From: Oscillospiraceae bacterium
GTDB taxonomy: Bacteria; Bacillota; Clostridia; Oscillospirales; Oscillospiraceae
NCBI GenBank assembly: GCA_902778115.1
Contig: CACYWG010000009.1
Coordinates: forward strand, 1-63,375
DNA length: 63,375 nt
Direction: 5' to 3'
Below, one piece after another: positions 41,864 to 50,219 of the stretch. Every line of letters begins with the position of its first letter. Position 1 is the first letter of the stretch. Below the pieces are notes generated by a model. The model was not told the origin of the DNA. It saw nothing but the letters and a program-made list of their open reading frames with translations, and made no database searches. Both the position numbers and the translations under genes were made by a program.

Positions 41864-42193
41864 TCAGCGGCTGTCCGCCGCCCCTCTTGCGCGCAGGCGG
41901 CGCAGCGCCGGTTCGCAGACGCGGAGCTTTCTGGCGATCTGCCGGGTGCTCCAGCCCATGTCCACATAGGCCTGGATACGCGCGGCCAGTACGTCGCCCG
42001 GCACCTCCCGCAGCCTTCCGGCCGGCGCATAGCGGGGGCAGTCCGCCGTCGGCGGGCAGCCGCGCGGCTCAAATTCGATCAGCAGATAATCGCAGCTGTC
42101 CGTGCGCGGCGTATAATAACAGCAGTCGGTGTGCCCGCAGCGCAGCTCCGAGGGCCCGCGCAGCCGGAGCGAGGGCACAAAATCAAGCTTCAT
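41864..42193 (-). CDS. Cysteine-rich helix-turn-helix protein, phage-like
   Basis: 109 residues. The N-terminal half has seven cysteines (RCGHTDCCYY, DSCDYL, RGCPPTADC) that could bind zinc; the C-terminal 40 residues look like a helix-turn-helix (YVDMGWSTRQIARKLRVCE). I do not recognise a named family. It overlaps the preceding gene by 11 bases and ends the leftward phage-type gene set. Confidence 0.6.
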   Translation of the reverse strand: MKLDFVPSLRLRGPSELRCGHTDCCYYTPRTDSCDYLLIEFEPRGCPPTADCPRYAPAGRLREVPGDVLAARIQAYVDMGWSTRQIARKLRVCEPALRRLRARGAADSR

Positions 42194-42473
42194 GCGCCGC
42201 CTCCATCAGTGCGCCGGCCTGCGCCAGCGCCTGCGCATACAGGCGGTACAGGTGCCGCTCGCTGTAATACAGGCCGCGCCGCTCCCCCGCGATGCGGATC
42301 GCCGGCCAGCTCAGGCCGAAGCCGTGCCGCAGCAGAAGCAGCGTGCGCAGCCGCTCGTCCGGCAGGCGATCCATCAGCTCCAGCAGCGCGCCCGCATCCG
42401 TTTGCGCCAGCTTCGACAGCCGCTGCGGCAGGGCGCTGCGCCCCGTGCTTTTTCTTGCTTTTATTTTTTTCAC
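42183..42473 (-). CDS. Sigma region 4-like phage protein (DUF1492-type)
   Basis: 96 residues. The basic start (MKKIKARKSTG) is followed by LLELMDRLPDERLRTLLLLR and LSWPAIR..YSERHLYRLYAQAL, the pattern of phage ArpU/DUF1492 late regulators, which resemble sigma region 4. GTG 42473 is chosen since GGGAGGA lies 8 bases before it. Confidence 0.62.
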   Translation of the reverse strand: MKKIKARKSTGRSALPQRLSKLAQTDAGALLELMDRLPDERLRTLLLLRHGFGLSWPAIRIAGERRGLYYSERHLYRLYAQALAQAGALMEAAHEA

Positions 42474-42478
42474 CGTTT

Positions 42479-42673
42479 TCAATCCTCCCAATCCCGATCC
42501 ATCGGCCGACGGCGCAGATAAGGGGCCGCCCAGTCGGTCAGGCAGTCGCTTTCCGCGCAGATGTTCAATCCGTCCGGCAGCTCGTAATATTTCTCACCCT
42601 CGCCGATCGGCAGACCGCAGTTATCGCAAAACAGCCGCGGCCGCGCTTCGGCACGAAAAGCAAGCGTATTCAT
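42479..42673 (-). CDS. Small zinc-ribbon-like protein
   Basis: 64 residues with CDNCGLPIGEGEKYYEL and CAESDCLTDW, a CxxC..CxxxxC pattern that could bind one zinc. Common among phage and conjugative-element small proteins. It overlaps the XRE gene stop by 4 bases, which supports translation. Confidence 0.6.
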   Translation of the reverse strand: MNTLAFRAEARPRLFCDNCGLPIGEGEKYYELPDGLNICAESDCLTDWAAPYLRRRPMDRDWED

Positions 42674-42897
42674 CGCATTTCGCCACGCTTCGTGTCGTTT
42701 TCGTTGAAAAAAAGAGCCTCCACGCTGCAGCCGTAATAGCGGGCGAGGGCAAGCTTGATCTCGTCCTTCGGCATCCGCGCCCCGCGTTCGTACATGGCCA
42801 GGGTGGACTGCCGGATCCCCAGCGCGGCGGCGACCTCCTCCTGGGAGCGCGTCCCCCGCAGCCGGAGCAGCCGTCCGGCGACCTTCTTTTTATCCAT
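42670..42897 (-). CDS. XRE family regulator (Cro-like)
   Basis: 75 residues, almost all one helix-turn-helix domain (SQEEVAAALGIRQSTLAMYE). It is the first gene of the leftward set and is transcribed divergently from the XRE gene at 43043. By analogy with phage switches it would be the Cro-side regulator. Confidence 0.82.
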   Translation of the reverse strand: MDKKKVAGRLLRLRGTRSQEEVAAALGIRQSTLAMYERGARMPKDEIKLALARYYGCSVEALFFNENDTKRGEMR

Positions 42898-42942
42898 GCC
42901 GCTTCCTCCTTCTTATGCCACGCTCTGTGGCTTTCTGGGTAC

Positions 42943-42971
42943 AGTATAGCGCAGATGTCACAAATTGTCAA
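42943..42971 (-). promoter_or_regulatory. Leftward promoter of the XRE switch
   Basis: Minus strand TTGACA (42971-42966), 17-base spacer, TATACT (42948-42943). Its leader contains the inverted repeat GCCAC-N5-GTGGC (42917-42931). Confidence 0.9.
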
Positions 42972-42989
42972 TTATTTTTCAAGTTTCTC

Positions 42990-43018
42990 TTGCATTTCTT
43001 CACGGAACGTGATATTCT
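42990..43018 (+). promoter_or_regulatory. Rightward promoter of the XRE switch with an operator-like repeat
   Basis: TTGCAT (42990-42995), 17-base spacer, TATTCT (43013-43018). The spacer ends in TCACG-GAA-CGTGA (43000-43012), a perfect inverted repeat where a repressor would block polymerase. Confidence 0.8.
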
Positions 43019-43042
43019 GAAACTGAGAGGGAGGCGAAAATC

Positions 43043-43390
43043 ATGGGAGAGGAATCTTTTGGGCTGCGGCTGCGCAGGCTGCGCAAGGCGCACGGGGAGA
43101 CCCAGCCGGAGCTGGCAAAGCTGCTCGGGCTGTCGCGCAGCGCGGTGAGCATGTACGAAAGCGGCGAGCGCGAGCCGAAATATGAGCTGCTGACAGCGAT
43201 CGCGGCGCATTACGACGTGGATCTGGACTATCTGCTGGGGCGCGACCGGCCGGAGAGCGCGGAGGGTGAGGATCCCGATATCCGCCTGATCGCGCGCGCC
43301 GGCCGGAAAATGACGCCGGCGCAGCGGGAAAACCTGCTGCGCTACGCGCGCTTCATGTTCCCCGAGGCCTTTGAGGACGACGATGCGTGA
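43043..43390 (+). CDS. XRE family repressor (CI-like)
   Basis: 115 residues. Helix-turn-helix at about 18-40 (TQPELAKLLGLSRSAVSMYE) and dimerisation tail ending FMFPEAFEDDDA. It overlaps the ImmA-like gene by 8 bases. Repressor plus ImmA/IrrE-type partner is a common switch in Gram-positive phages and ICEs, in which the partner removes the repressor on a DNA-damage or quorum signal. Confidence 0.87.
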   Translation: MGEESFGLRLRRLRKAHGETQPELAKLLGLSRSAVSMYESGEREPKYELLTAIAAHYDVDLDYLLGRDRPESAEGEDPDIRLIARAGRKMTPAQRENLLRYARFMFPEAFEDDDA

Positions 43391-43955
43391 CTTCATCGAG
43401 GAGATCCTGCACTTTCAGTGCGGGCATGCTTACTCGCTGCCGCTGAACATCGAGGCGCTCTGCCGCACACTGGGGCTGGAGCTGCGCCCGCTGTCCGGAA
43501 TCGTACGCGAAAGCGGCATGAGCGCGGCGGAGATCTGCGCCTTCTGGGGCAATCCCGACGGCGCGCTGCAGCGCCTGGGCGGGCGATTTGTCATCAGCTA
43601 TAACGACGCCAAGCCTGCGCGCCGCCAGCGCTTCACGCTCTGCGAGGAGGTCTCGCACTGGCTGCTGGGGCATCTGGACGAGCCGGGCTTTTCGGTCTTC
43701 AGCCAGGACTATCGCGAAGAGGTCTATCGGCGCTGCGAGGAGGAGGCGCGTCTGGCGGCCGGGATGCTGCTCTGCCCGCCGCGCTGGTTTTTCGCGCACG
43801 AGAAGGAGCTGGGCGAGCGCGCGCTGATGCGGCGCTGCGGGGTGAGTCTCGCCTGTGCGCGGCACATTCTGGCCGACTATGCGCGCCTCGGTGCGGAGCT
43901 CCGCGCCTGCCCGACCTACGGCTTTGTCCCGATCAACGCGGAGCTGCGCGGCTGA
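43383..43955 (+). CDS. ImmA/IrrE-like protein with altered zinc motif
   Basis: 190 residues with the ImmA/IrrE (DUF955) layout: an N-terminal lead-in, RQRFTLCEEVSHWLLGH (82-97) in the place of FTLAHELGHYLLGH, and EEEARLAAGMLLCPPRWF with the third-ligand region. The first zinc His of HExxH is Glu88 here (EEVSH), so classical catalysis may be weakened or lost. It is coupled to the XRE repressor before it. Confidence 0.75.
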   Translation: MRDFIEEILHFQCGHAYSLPLNIEALCRTLGLELRPLSGIVRESGMSAAEICAFWGNPDGALQRLGGRFVISYNDAKPARRQRFTLCEEVSHWLLGHLDEPGFSVFSQDYREEVYRRCEEEARLAAGMLLCPPRWFFAHEKELGERALMRRCGVSLACARHILADYARLGAELRACPTYGFVPINAELRG

Positions 43956-44003
43956 AAGAAGCCGCAGGACGCCCCCGCGCTCCGCAATCGGCCAAAAAAG
44001 CTC

Positions 44004-44032
44004 TTGCAAAAGCAGCGCGGATACTGTAAAAT
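44004..44032 (+). promoter_or_regulatory. Sigma-A promoter for efp
   Basis: TTGCAA (44004-44009), 17-base spacer, TAAAAT (44027-44032). Confidence 0.78.
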
Positions 44033-44082
44033 AGAAAAGCTAATAGTACGCAAGCGAAAACTAATATTGGGAGGACCCAACT

Positions 44083-44640
44083 ATGATTACTGCAGGCGAA
44101 TTCAGAAACGGCGTTACCTTTGAGATGGACGGCCAGGTCATGCAGGTCGTCGAATTCCAGCACGTCAAGCCCGGCAAGGGCGCGGCCTTCGTGCGCACCA
44201 AGATGAAGAACGTCATCACCGGCGCCGTGACCGAGACTTCCTTCAACCCCACCGCCAAGTTCGAAAACGCGACGGTCGAGCGCATGACCATGGAATACCT
44301 CTACAACGACGGCAACCTCTATTACTTCATGAACCCCGAGACCTACGAGCAGGAGCCCGTAGACGCCTCCGTCCTGGGCGACAACTTCAAGTTCGTCAAG
44401 GAAAACATGGAGTGCACCATCTACTCCTACAAGGGCAAGGTCTTCAACGTGGAGCCGCCCTTCTTCGTGGAGCTTGAGGTCACCGACACCGATCCGGGCT
44501 TTGCCGGCAACACCGCCACCAACGCCACCAAGCCCGCCACCCTCGAGACCGGCGCCGAGATCAAAGTGCCCCTGTTCATCGACCGCGGCGAGATCATCCG
44601 CGTCGACACCCGCACCGGCGAGTATCTTAGCAGAGCGTAA
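44083..44640 (+). CDS. efp: Elongation factor P
   Basis: 185 residues, three beta-barrel domains. Lys32 in [10 protein letters not shown] is the site that is modified in some bacteria. EF-P rescues ribosomes stalled on proline runs. The C-terminal domain ends [21 protein letters not shown]. Start behind GGGAGG; a CD1247-type gene follows 63 bases later without a terminator. Confidence 0.97.
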   Translation: MITAGEFRNGVTFEMDGQVMQVVEFQHVKPGKGAAFVRTKMKNVITGAVTETSFNPTAKFENATVERMTMEYLYNDGNLYYFMNPETYEQEPVDASVLGDNFKFVKENMECTIYSYKGKVFNVEPPFFVELEVTDTDPGFAGNTATNATKPATLETGAEIKVPLFIDRGEIIRVDTRTGEYLSRA

Positions 44641-44703
44641 GCACCCGTATCCGGCCAAGCAGACAGCGCCTCTGGAAGAGCGCGGAAGAAAGGAGTATTT
44701 CTG

Positions 44704-45153
44704 ATGACGATCGTGGAAAAAGCCGCCTACCTGAAGGGATTGACCGAAGGCCTCGGCATCACGCCCGAGACGAAAGACGGAAAGCTCTGGGCCGCGCTGC
44801 AGGATCTGCTGTCCGATATCGCGCACGAGGTCGAAGATCTGCAGTCGGCGCAGCTGGACATGGCCGACGCGCTGGACGAGCTGACCGACGAGGTGACCCT
44901 GCTGCAGGATTGCTGCGGCGACCCCGACCTGCTGTCGACAGATGATGACGACGATGAGGATGAAGATGAGGATGAGGACGACGAGGACTCCTCCTTTGAC
45001 GAAGTCCTGTACGACGTCACCTGTCCTGTCTGCGGCGAGGAGATCACCCTCGACGAGGACATGCTGGCCCAGGGCTCGATCGACTGCCCGCACTGCGGCG
45101 AAGCGCTCGAGTTCGAGATGGGCGAGGACGAGGACAGCAACGACGATCTCTGA
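44704..45153 (+). CDS. CD1247 N-terminal domain protein with acidic linker and zinc ribbon
   Basis: 149 residues. The helical N-terminus (VEKAAYLKGLTEGLGI, residues about 4-19) matches the clostridial CD1247 domain. A linker of about 18 almost pure Asp/Glu residues follows (about 79-97), then a zinc ribbon with CPVCGEE and CPHCGEA. The family is regularly found after efp in Clostridia. Role unknown; a link to translation is possible from context. Confidence 0.8.
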   Translation: MTIVEKAAYLKGLTEGLGITPETKDGKLWAALQDLLSDIAHEVEDLQSAQLDMADALDELTDEVTLLQDCCGDPDLLSTDDDDDEDEDEDEDDEDSSFDEVLYDVTCPVCGEEITLDEDMLAQGSIDCPHCGEALEFEMGEDEDSNDDL

Positions 45154-45174
45154 TCCGAACAAAGTCATTTGCAG

Positions 45175-45210
45175 CATCCCCTGCCGGAAGGCAGGGGATG
45201 TTCTTTTTTT
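45175..45210 (+). terminator. Terminator of efp operon
   Basis: CATCCCCTGCC (45175-45185) pairs with GGCAGGGGATG (45190-45200), followed by TTCTTTTTTTG. Confidence 0.92.
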
Positions 45211-45230
45211 GTCAGCCGGCCGATTGTTCC

Positions 45231-45259
45231 TTGACGGACGCGGCGCCCTGCGGTAAACT
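45231..45259 (+). promoter_or_regulatory. Sigma-A promoter for the LRR lipoprotein
   Basis: TTGACG (45231-45236), 17-base spacer, TAAACT (45254-45259). Confidence 0.78.
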
Positions 45260-45298
45260 GAAAACCGTGACGAAACCAGTCGAAATCGGGAGGACGGA

Positions 45299-47395
45299 AT
45301 GATGAAACATGGTCTGCGGGCGCTTGCCCTGCTTCTGTGTGTGCTGCTGCTGAGCGGCTGCACATGGCCGGAGGTCGTACCCTGGGCGCGCGAGGAGGAA
45401 GCAGCGGAAGAAAGCACCACGCAGTCCGGCAGCTTCGGCATCTATATGACATGGACGCTGAGCGATGAACACACCCTGCACATCTCCGGCCGCGGCGTGA
45501 TCCCCGACTACTGGGGAGACACCACCAAAACGCCCAACTGGCCCGCCTGGCACGAGTTTCGCGATACGGTGACCACACTGGTGGTGGAGGAGGGCGTCTC
45601 CGTCATCGGCAGCCGCGCTTTTACCGGCTTTACCAAGCTGACAAACGTCATGCTGCCCGAAAATCTGCTTGAGATCGGCGCCAGCGCTTTTGAAGACTGC
45701 GAGAGCCTCGCGGAGATCGTGATCCCCGACAGTGTCCACAGCATCGGCAAGCAGTGCTTCGCCGGCTGCGGGCTGAAAAGCGTGGCGATCTCCCCCTTTG
45801 TCGAGCAGATCGGCGACAAGGCCTTCGACCGCTGCGATCAGCTGCTGGAGATCCTCGTCGATCCTGACAACCCGGCCTATGCTTCGAAAGACGGCGTGTT
45901 CTTCACGAAGGACCTGACGAGGCTTTTGTGCCTGCCCGGCGGCAAGACCGGCGCCTATGCGCTGCCCGACAGCGTGATCCTGGTTGCCGAGGGCGTCTTT
46001 GCTGGCTGTGAACTGAGCGAAATCCGCATTTCCGGCAACTTCAAGGTCGTCAGCAGCGGCATGTTTGCCGACTGTGAACAGCTCACCGAGCTCTGGCTCG
46101 AAGAGGGCGTCACCACGATCGAGGACCGCGGTCTGACGAACTGTCCCCTTCTGCGGGCGGTGCACATCCCCGCCAGTCTCTCGATCATCAACGGCAACGC
46201 CTTCGACCGCTGCCCCGCCCTGCAGGAGATCAGCGTCACGGAGGGGAATCTGAAATTTGCCTCCGAGGACGGCGTGCTCTACAGCCTGGACAAAAAGCGG
46301 CTGGTCCGCTGTCCGGCGGCCCGGGAAGGGGCGTTTGCCGTGCCCGGCGGTGTGGAGAGCATCGACCCGATGGCCTTTGAAGCCTGCGTGGGTTTGAGCG
46401 GCATCGAGTTTCCGCTCAGTCTGACAGAGATCGGAGACGGCGCTTTTGAGGGCTGCACCGGGCTGAGCGGGCTGGACTTCGGCCTGCGGCTGGAGCGGAT
46501 CGGCGCGGAGGCCTTCCGCGGCTGCACGCAGCTGCGCAGCCTGACGATCCCGAACAGCGTCCGGGAGCTGGGCGAATCCGCCTTTTTCGGCTGCGCGGCG
46601 CTGGAAAGTCTCAGCCTCGGCAGCGGCCTGGAGGCCGTGGCCGCCTGCGCCTTTGAAGGCTGCGGCGCGCTGCGGGAGCTGAACTTCAGCCACGGCGCCG
46701 GCTCCGTCGACCGGCGCGCCTTCTACGGCTGCGTCGCGCTGGAGAGCGTCGTGATCCCCACCAGCGTCTCCGTCGTCGGCGAGAGCGCCTTTGAGAGCTG
46801 CACCGCGCTGAACCATATCACGCTTCCCTCCGGGCTGCAGAGCATCGAAAGCCGCGCTTTTGCCGGCTGTACTGCGCTGCCCGAGATCCTTCTTCCCGGC
46901 ACGATCGATTCGGTCGGCTACGGCGCCTTTGAGGGCTGCACCGCGCTCGAAAACGCCACGGTATACGGTGGCGTGCGGGAGCTCGGCGGCCGGGTCTTTG
47001 CCGGATGCACCGCCCTGACCGGCCTGAAGCTGCCGGAAACCGTGGAGCAGCTGGGGCCGAACGCCCTGGAGGGCTGCACCGCGCTGACGGACATCAGTCT
47101 CTCCTACGCCCTCACGGAGATCTATTACGGCTGCTTCCAGGGCTGCAGCGCGCTGGGACGTGTGAGCATCCCCGCCGGCGTGGAGAGCATCGGCTTTGAT
47201 GCGTTCTCGGGCTGCGCGGCACTTGCCGACGCAGCAATCCCGGCCAGCGTCACGCGCATCGGCGAGGGCGCCTTCGCCGGCTGCGGCAGTCTCGCACAGG
47301 TAAGCTTTGACGGCAGCGAGGAGCAGTGGCAGACCGTCAAAATCGGCGAAAACAACGAGCCGCTGCTTGCGGCGGAGCTGAGCTTTGCGGGATAA
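45299..47395 (+). CDS. BspA-type leucine-rich repeat lipoprotein
   Basis: 698 residues. Signal peptide ends LLLSGC with a lipobox Cys at about 22. From about residue 90 to 670 there are roughly 22-25 LRR_5 repeats of 23 residues, with pattern IPxSVxxIGxxAFxGCxxLxxV (for instance LPENLLEIGASAFEDCESLA). Such surface proteins bind host or bacterial partners or scaffold adhesion. The repeats are well conserved to each other. Two adjacent ATGs (45299 and 45302) are possible starts. Confidence 0.92.
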   Translation: MMKHGLRALALLLCVLLLSGCTWPEVVPWAREEEAAEESTTQSGSFGIYMTWTLSDEHTLHISGRGVIPDYWGDTTKTPNWPAWHEFRDTVTTLVVEEGVSVIGSRAFTGFTKLTNVMLPENLLEIGASAFEDCESLAEIVIPDSVHSIGKQCFAGCGLKSVAISPFVEQIGDKAFDRCDQLLEILVDPDNPAYASKDGVFFTKDLTRLLCLPGGKTGAYALPDSVILVAEGVFAGCELSEIRISGNFKVVSSGMFADCEQLTELWLEEGVTTIEDRGLTNCPLLRAVHIPASLSIINGNAFDRCPALQEISVTEGNLKFASEDGVLYSLDKKRLVRCPAAREGAFAVPGGVESIDPMAFEACVGLSGIEFPLSLTEIGDGAFEGCTGLSGLDFGLRLERIGAEAFRGCTQLRSLTIPNSVRELGESAFFGCAALESLSLGSGLEAVAACAFEGCGALRELNFSHGAGSVDRRAFYGCVALESVVIPTSVSVVGESAFESCTALNHITLPSGLQSIESRAFAGCTALPEILLPGTIDSVGYGAFEGCTALENATVYGGVRELGGRVFAGCTALTGLKLPETVEQLGPNALEGCTALTDISLSYALTEIYYGCFQGCSALGRVSIPAGVESIGFDAFSGCAALADAAIPASVTRIGEGAFAGCGSLAQVSFDGSEEQWQTVKIGENNEPLLAAELSFAG

Positions 47396-47417
47396 AACAA
47401 GCGCAGGCCGCCAGGGG

Positions 47418-47470
47418 AATCCCCCAGTCACCGCCTGCGGCGGCGACAGCCCCCTTTCGACAAGGGGGCC
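47418..47470. repeat. AATCCCCCAGTC palindromic repeat
   Basis: One complete copy; here the short hairpin reads GTCACCGC-CTGC-GGCGGCGAC and the second stem CCCCCTT-TCGAC-AAGGGGG. Confidence 0.8.
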
Positions 47471-47500
47471 AAGCGGAGGCCGGAGCATCCATAAAAGAGA

Positions 47501-47536
47501 ACGGATCGGGACGATGTCCCGATCCGTTTTTTTATT
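47501..47536 (+). terminator. Terminator between the LRR gene and cbiO
   Basis: AACGGATCGGGAC (47501-47513) pairs with GTCCCGATCCGTT (47517-47529), then TTTTTATTCTTTT on the plus strand. The cbiO gene converges on it from the right and may use it too. Confidence 0.88.
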
Positions 47537-47539
47537 CTT

Positions 47540-48259
47540 TTACCGGCCCGCCAGGCAGAAGGGCAGCTCCATGCGGTGCGCCTCGAGCAGTTCTTTGTTT
47601 CGCAGGATCTCATCGGCCGGGCCGTCGGCCACGATGCGGCCGCGGTCGAGCAGGATCACACGCCGGCAGGTATCGAGGATCATGTCCAGGTCGTGGGAGG
47701 TGATGAGCTTGGTCTGCGGCAGAGCGCGGATCGTGTTGATCACGAGGCGCCGGTTATAGGGGTCGAGCGCCGAGCTCGGCTCGTCCATCAAAATGACCTC
47801 CGGCTCCATGGCGAGGATCGTGGCGATGGCCGCCATGCGCTTTTCGCCGCCGGAGATGCGGTGGTTGTGGCGGTGCTTGAGTTCCTGCAGACCGAGCTGC
47901 TCCAGCACCGCGTCCACGCGGCGCTCCGCCTCCTCCCGGCTCAGGCCATAGTTGAGCGGGGCGAAGATCATGTCCTCATAGACCGTGGGCATGAACATCT
48001 GGTTATCGGAATTCTGCAGGACAAAGCCCAGTCTGCGCCGCACGGCGGAGAGGCTCGCCCGGTTGACCTCGATGCCGTCGACGAGGATCTTCCCCTCGCC
48101 GCTGAGCAGGCCCAGCAGCAGCTTCATCACCGTGGATTTGCCCGCGCCGTTGGCGCCGATCAGGCCCACGCTCTCGCCGCGTTCGATCCGGAACGAGAGA
48201 TCCTCGATCACCGGGCGGTCCTTCTCATAGGAAAAGCTCACATGCTGAAATTCGATCAT
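47540..48259 (-). CDS. cbiO: ECF transporter ATPase for nickel/cobalt (CbiO-type)
   Basis: 239 residues, ABC ATPase. Walker A GANGAGKSTVMKLLLG (about 36-51), Q-loop LQNSDNQMF, signature SGGEKRM, Walker B VILMDEPSSALDP, switch His in TSHDLD. With only one ATPase gene it would act as a homodimer. ATG 48259 is favoured by GAGGTGA; a GTG at 48268 overlaps the cbiQ stop. Last gene of cbiM-cbiQ-cbiO. Confidence 0.92.
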   Translation of the reverse strand: MIEFQHVSFSYEKDRPVIEDLSFRIERGESVGLIGANGAGKSTVMKLLLGLLSGEGKILVDGIEVNRASLSAVRRRLGFVLQNSDNQMFMPTVYEDMIFAPLNYGLSREEAERRVDAVLEQLGLQELKHRHNHRISGGEKRMAAIATILAMEPEVILMDEPSSALDPYNRRLVINTIRALPQTKLITSHDLDMILDTCRRVILLDRGRIVADGPADEILRNKELLEAHRMELPFCLAGR

Positions 48260-48264
48260 CCGTC

Positions 48265-49068
48265 TCACCTCACAACAAGTCGTCCCAGCAGCTCCGCGAT
48301 GTTCACGAAGCGAAGCAGCAGGAAGGCCGCACAGCAGCCGAGGGTATAAAGCGCGTCACGCAGGCCGAAGGGGCGGCCCGGCGCGTAGTGGAAATGCCCG
48401 TGATAGCCGCGCAGCTGCATGCTGTTATACAGCTCCTGCGCCCGGTCCATGCTGCGCAGCAGCAGCTGGCCGAGAAAGCTGCCCCAGGCGGACACGTGCA
48501 CGCCCTTCTGCCCCGGCGCGCGCAGCTGATAGGCCTCGGTCATCACGGCCAGCTCCTCCGTCATCACCCCCACATAGCGGTAGGTCAGCAGCAGCAGGGT
48601 GACGAGCATCGACGGCAGATGCAGCCTGCGCAGCGCGGCGCAGAGGCTGTCGATCGGCGTGGTGGCGATCAGCAGGAAGGAGGCCATCAGGCACAGCACG
48701 CCCTTGAGCATCAGGCTGAGCATCGAAACGACGCCGCCGGACACCGGCAGCGAGCCGACCGTCAGCAGCGGCGCGCGGTCGTAAAAGGGATTGAAGAGGC
48801 CGACGGCCATCACCAGGGGCAGCACGATGCGCAGCTTGTAAAAGCAGGTGCGCACCGGGATGCCGCTGATCTGGAACAGCAGCACCGGAAACAGGAGCAT
48901 CACGGCCATGCCGCTCAGATCGTATTTGTGGAAGGACACGACCGTGACGATATATGCAATTGTCGTCAGGAGCTTGGCCAGGGGGCTGAGGCGGTGGATC
49001 GGGGAATCCTGCGCCGCCAGATCGTCCATTTCGCCGAGCTCATGCAGGGCTTTGTCCATCTTGTTCAT
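48265..49068 (-). CDS. cbiQ: ECF transporter transmembrane T component (CbiQ-type)
   Basis: 267 residues, about six spans. The coupling motifs are AQELYNSMQLRGYHG (A-R-G type) in the C-terminal part and the start DSPIHRLSPLAKLLTT. It links CbiO energy to the metal-binding CbiM. Confidence 0.9.
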   Translation of the reverse strand: MNKMDKALHELGEMDDLAAQDSPIHRLSPLAKLLTTIAYIVTVVSFHKYDLSGMAVMLLFPVLLFQISGIPVRTCFYKLRIVLPLVMAVGLFNPFYDRAPLLTVGSLPVSGGVVSMLSLMLKGVLCLMASFLLIATTPIDSLCAALRRLHLPSMLVTLLLLTYRYVGVMTEELAVMTEAYQLRAPGQKGVHVSAWGSFLGQLLLRSMDRAQELYNSMQLRGYHGHFHYAPGRPFGLRDALYTLGCCAAFLLLRFVNIAELLGRLVVR

Positions 49069-49100
49069 GGGATTTTCCTTTTCTGTCTGAAAACGCCGAT

Positions 49101-49123
49101 AAGGGGCAGCAAAGCTGCCCCTT
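49101..49123 (-). other. Intergenic hairpin between cbiM and cbiQ
   Basis: AAGGGGCAGC (49101-49110) pairs with GCTGCCCCTT (49114-49123), loop AAA, no T-run. It could protect or trim the mRNA, or give unequal expression of cbiM. Confidence 0.5.
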
Positions 49124-49146
49124 GAAAGATCGGGTTTTCAGGAAAA

Positions 49147-50199
49147 TTATGCTTTTTTCTTTTTGCGGAAGAAGCCGCCGGCCAGGCAGATCAGCAGCGC
49201 CACGCCCGCCACCATGGCCGAGCCGACGATCCCGGAGACCGTGGTGCCCACGGGCGTGTCGTTGTCGGCAAAGGCATAGTCCGGCAGGAAGGAGGTCTTC
49301 TCCTGGATCGCGCCGGCCGTGTCGGCCGCTGTGCTGGAGACACCGAAGTTCTCTTCATCGAGGCCCATGTTCTCGCTGTAGCCCTCCTCGGCGTTGCCGA
49401 AGAGCGCCCATTCCAGGCCGTCGGGATTGGAGGAGGCCAGCAGGCTCAGTCCGCCGCCGACCAGCAGCGCCACGACGGCGAGGATCGCGATCACGGCCTT
49501 CAGGGAGCGCTTGGCCGGCAGGGCCTGACCGTCGGTATCCAGCTCGCGCAGGAGCTCGGGCCGGGATTCGAACACGAAAACGAGCACCGCAGCGGTGATG
49601 AGGCCCTCGATGAGGCCGATGGCCAGATGGATGGGCTGCATCAGCGCGACAAAGGCGCCGAAGGGCAGCTCGGTGATGCCGGAAAGGCTGGTCTCCAGCA
49701 CGACGGAGAAGGCGCCGAGCTGCAGCGTGACGATGCAGCCGATGACGGATGCGGCGATGATGCGGGCGCGCTGCGCGCCCTTGCCCTCGCCAAACCAATG
49801 GCTGCGCATGATCGGCCGCCAGATCAGATAGTAGCCGACGAAGCAGCCGTAAAAGGCCATGTTCCAGATATTCGCGCCGAGGGCCATCAGGCCGCCGTCG
49901 GCGAAGAAGAGGCACTGGATCGCCAGGATCACGATCATGGACAAAAAGCCCGCCTGCGGACCGAGCAGCGCCGACAGCAGCATGCCGCCGCACATATGTC
50001 CCGAGGAGCCGGTGCCGGGAATGGTATAGTTGATCATCTGCCCGGCAAAAACCAGGGCGGCGGTGACCGCCATGACGGGCAGCTTCTGCGGCTCGTCGTC
50101 TTTTTTCAGCTTATGGATGGAGAAGCCTGCGGCGGTGCCGGAGGCCACGTACATGGTCGCTGCCACGGCCGGAGCCAGCAGCGCGTCTGCCATATGCAT
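49147..50199 (-). CDS. cbiM: Nickel/cobalt-binding CbiM with fused PDGLE (CbiN-like) domain
   Basis: 350 residues. It begins MHMADALLAP, the mature N-terminus that binds Ni2+ or Co2+ in CbiM/NikM, and has the GSSGHMCGGMLLSALLGP loop. After about residue 215 a membrane segment, an external loop with NPDGLEWALFG (the PDGLE motif of CbiN/NikN) and a final span are fused on. ATG 50199 is chosen so that the His-2 metal ligand follows the start. Confidence 0.92.
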   Translation of the reverse strand: MHMADALLAPAVAATMYVASGTAAGFSIHKLKKDDEPQKLPVMAVTAALVFAGQMINYTIPGTGSSGHMCGGMLLSALLGPQAGFLSMIVILAIQCLFFADGGLMALGANIWNMAFYGCFVGYYLIWRPIMRSHWFGEGKGAQRARIIAASVIGCIVTLQLGAFSVVLETSLSGITELPFGAFVALMQPIHLAIGLIEGLITAAVLVFVFESRPELLRELDTDGQALPAKRSLKAVIAILAVVALLVGGGLSLLASSNPDGLEWALFGNAEEGYSENMGLDEENFGVSSTAADTAGAIQEKTSFLPDYAFADNDTPVGTTVSGIVGSAMVAGVALLICLAGGFFRKKKKA

Positions 50200-50219
50200 A
50201 AGATCACCCCGAAAATGAT

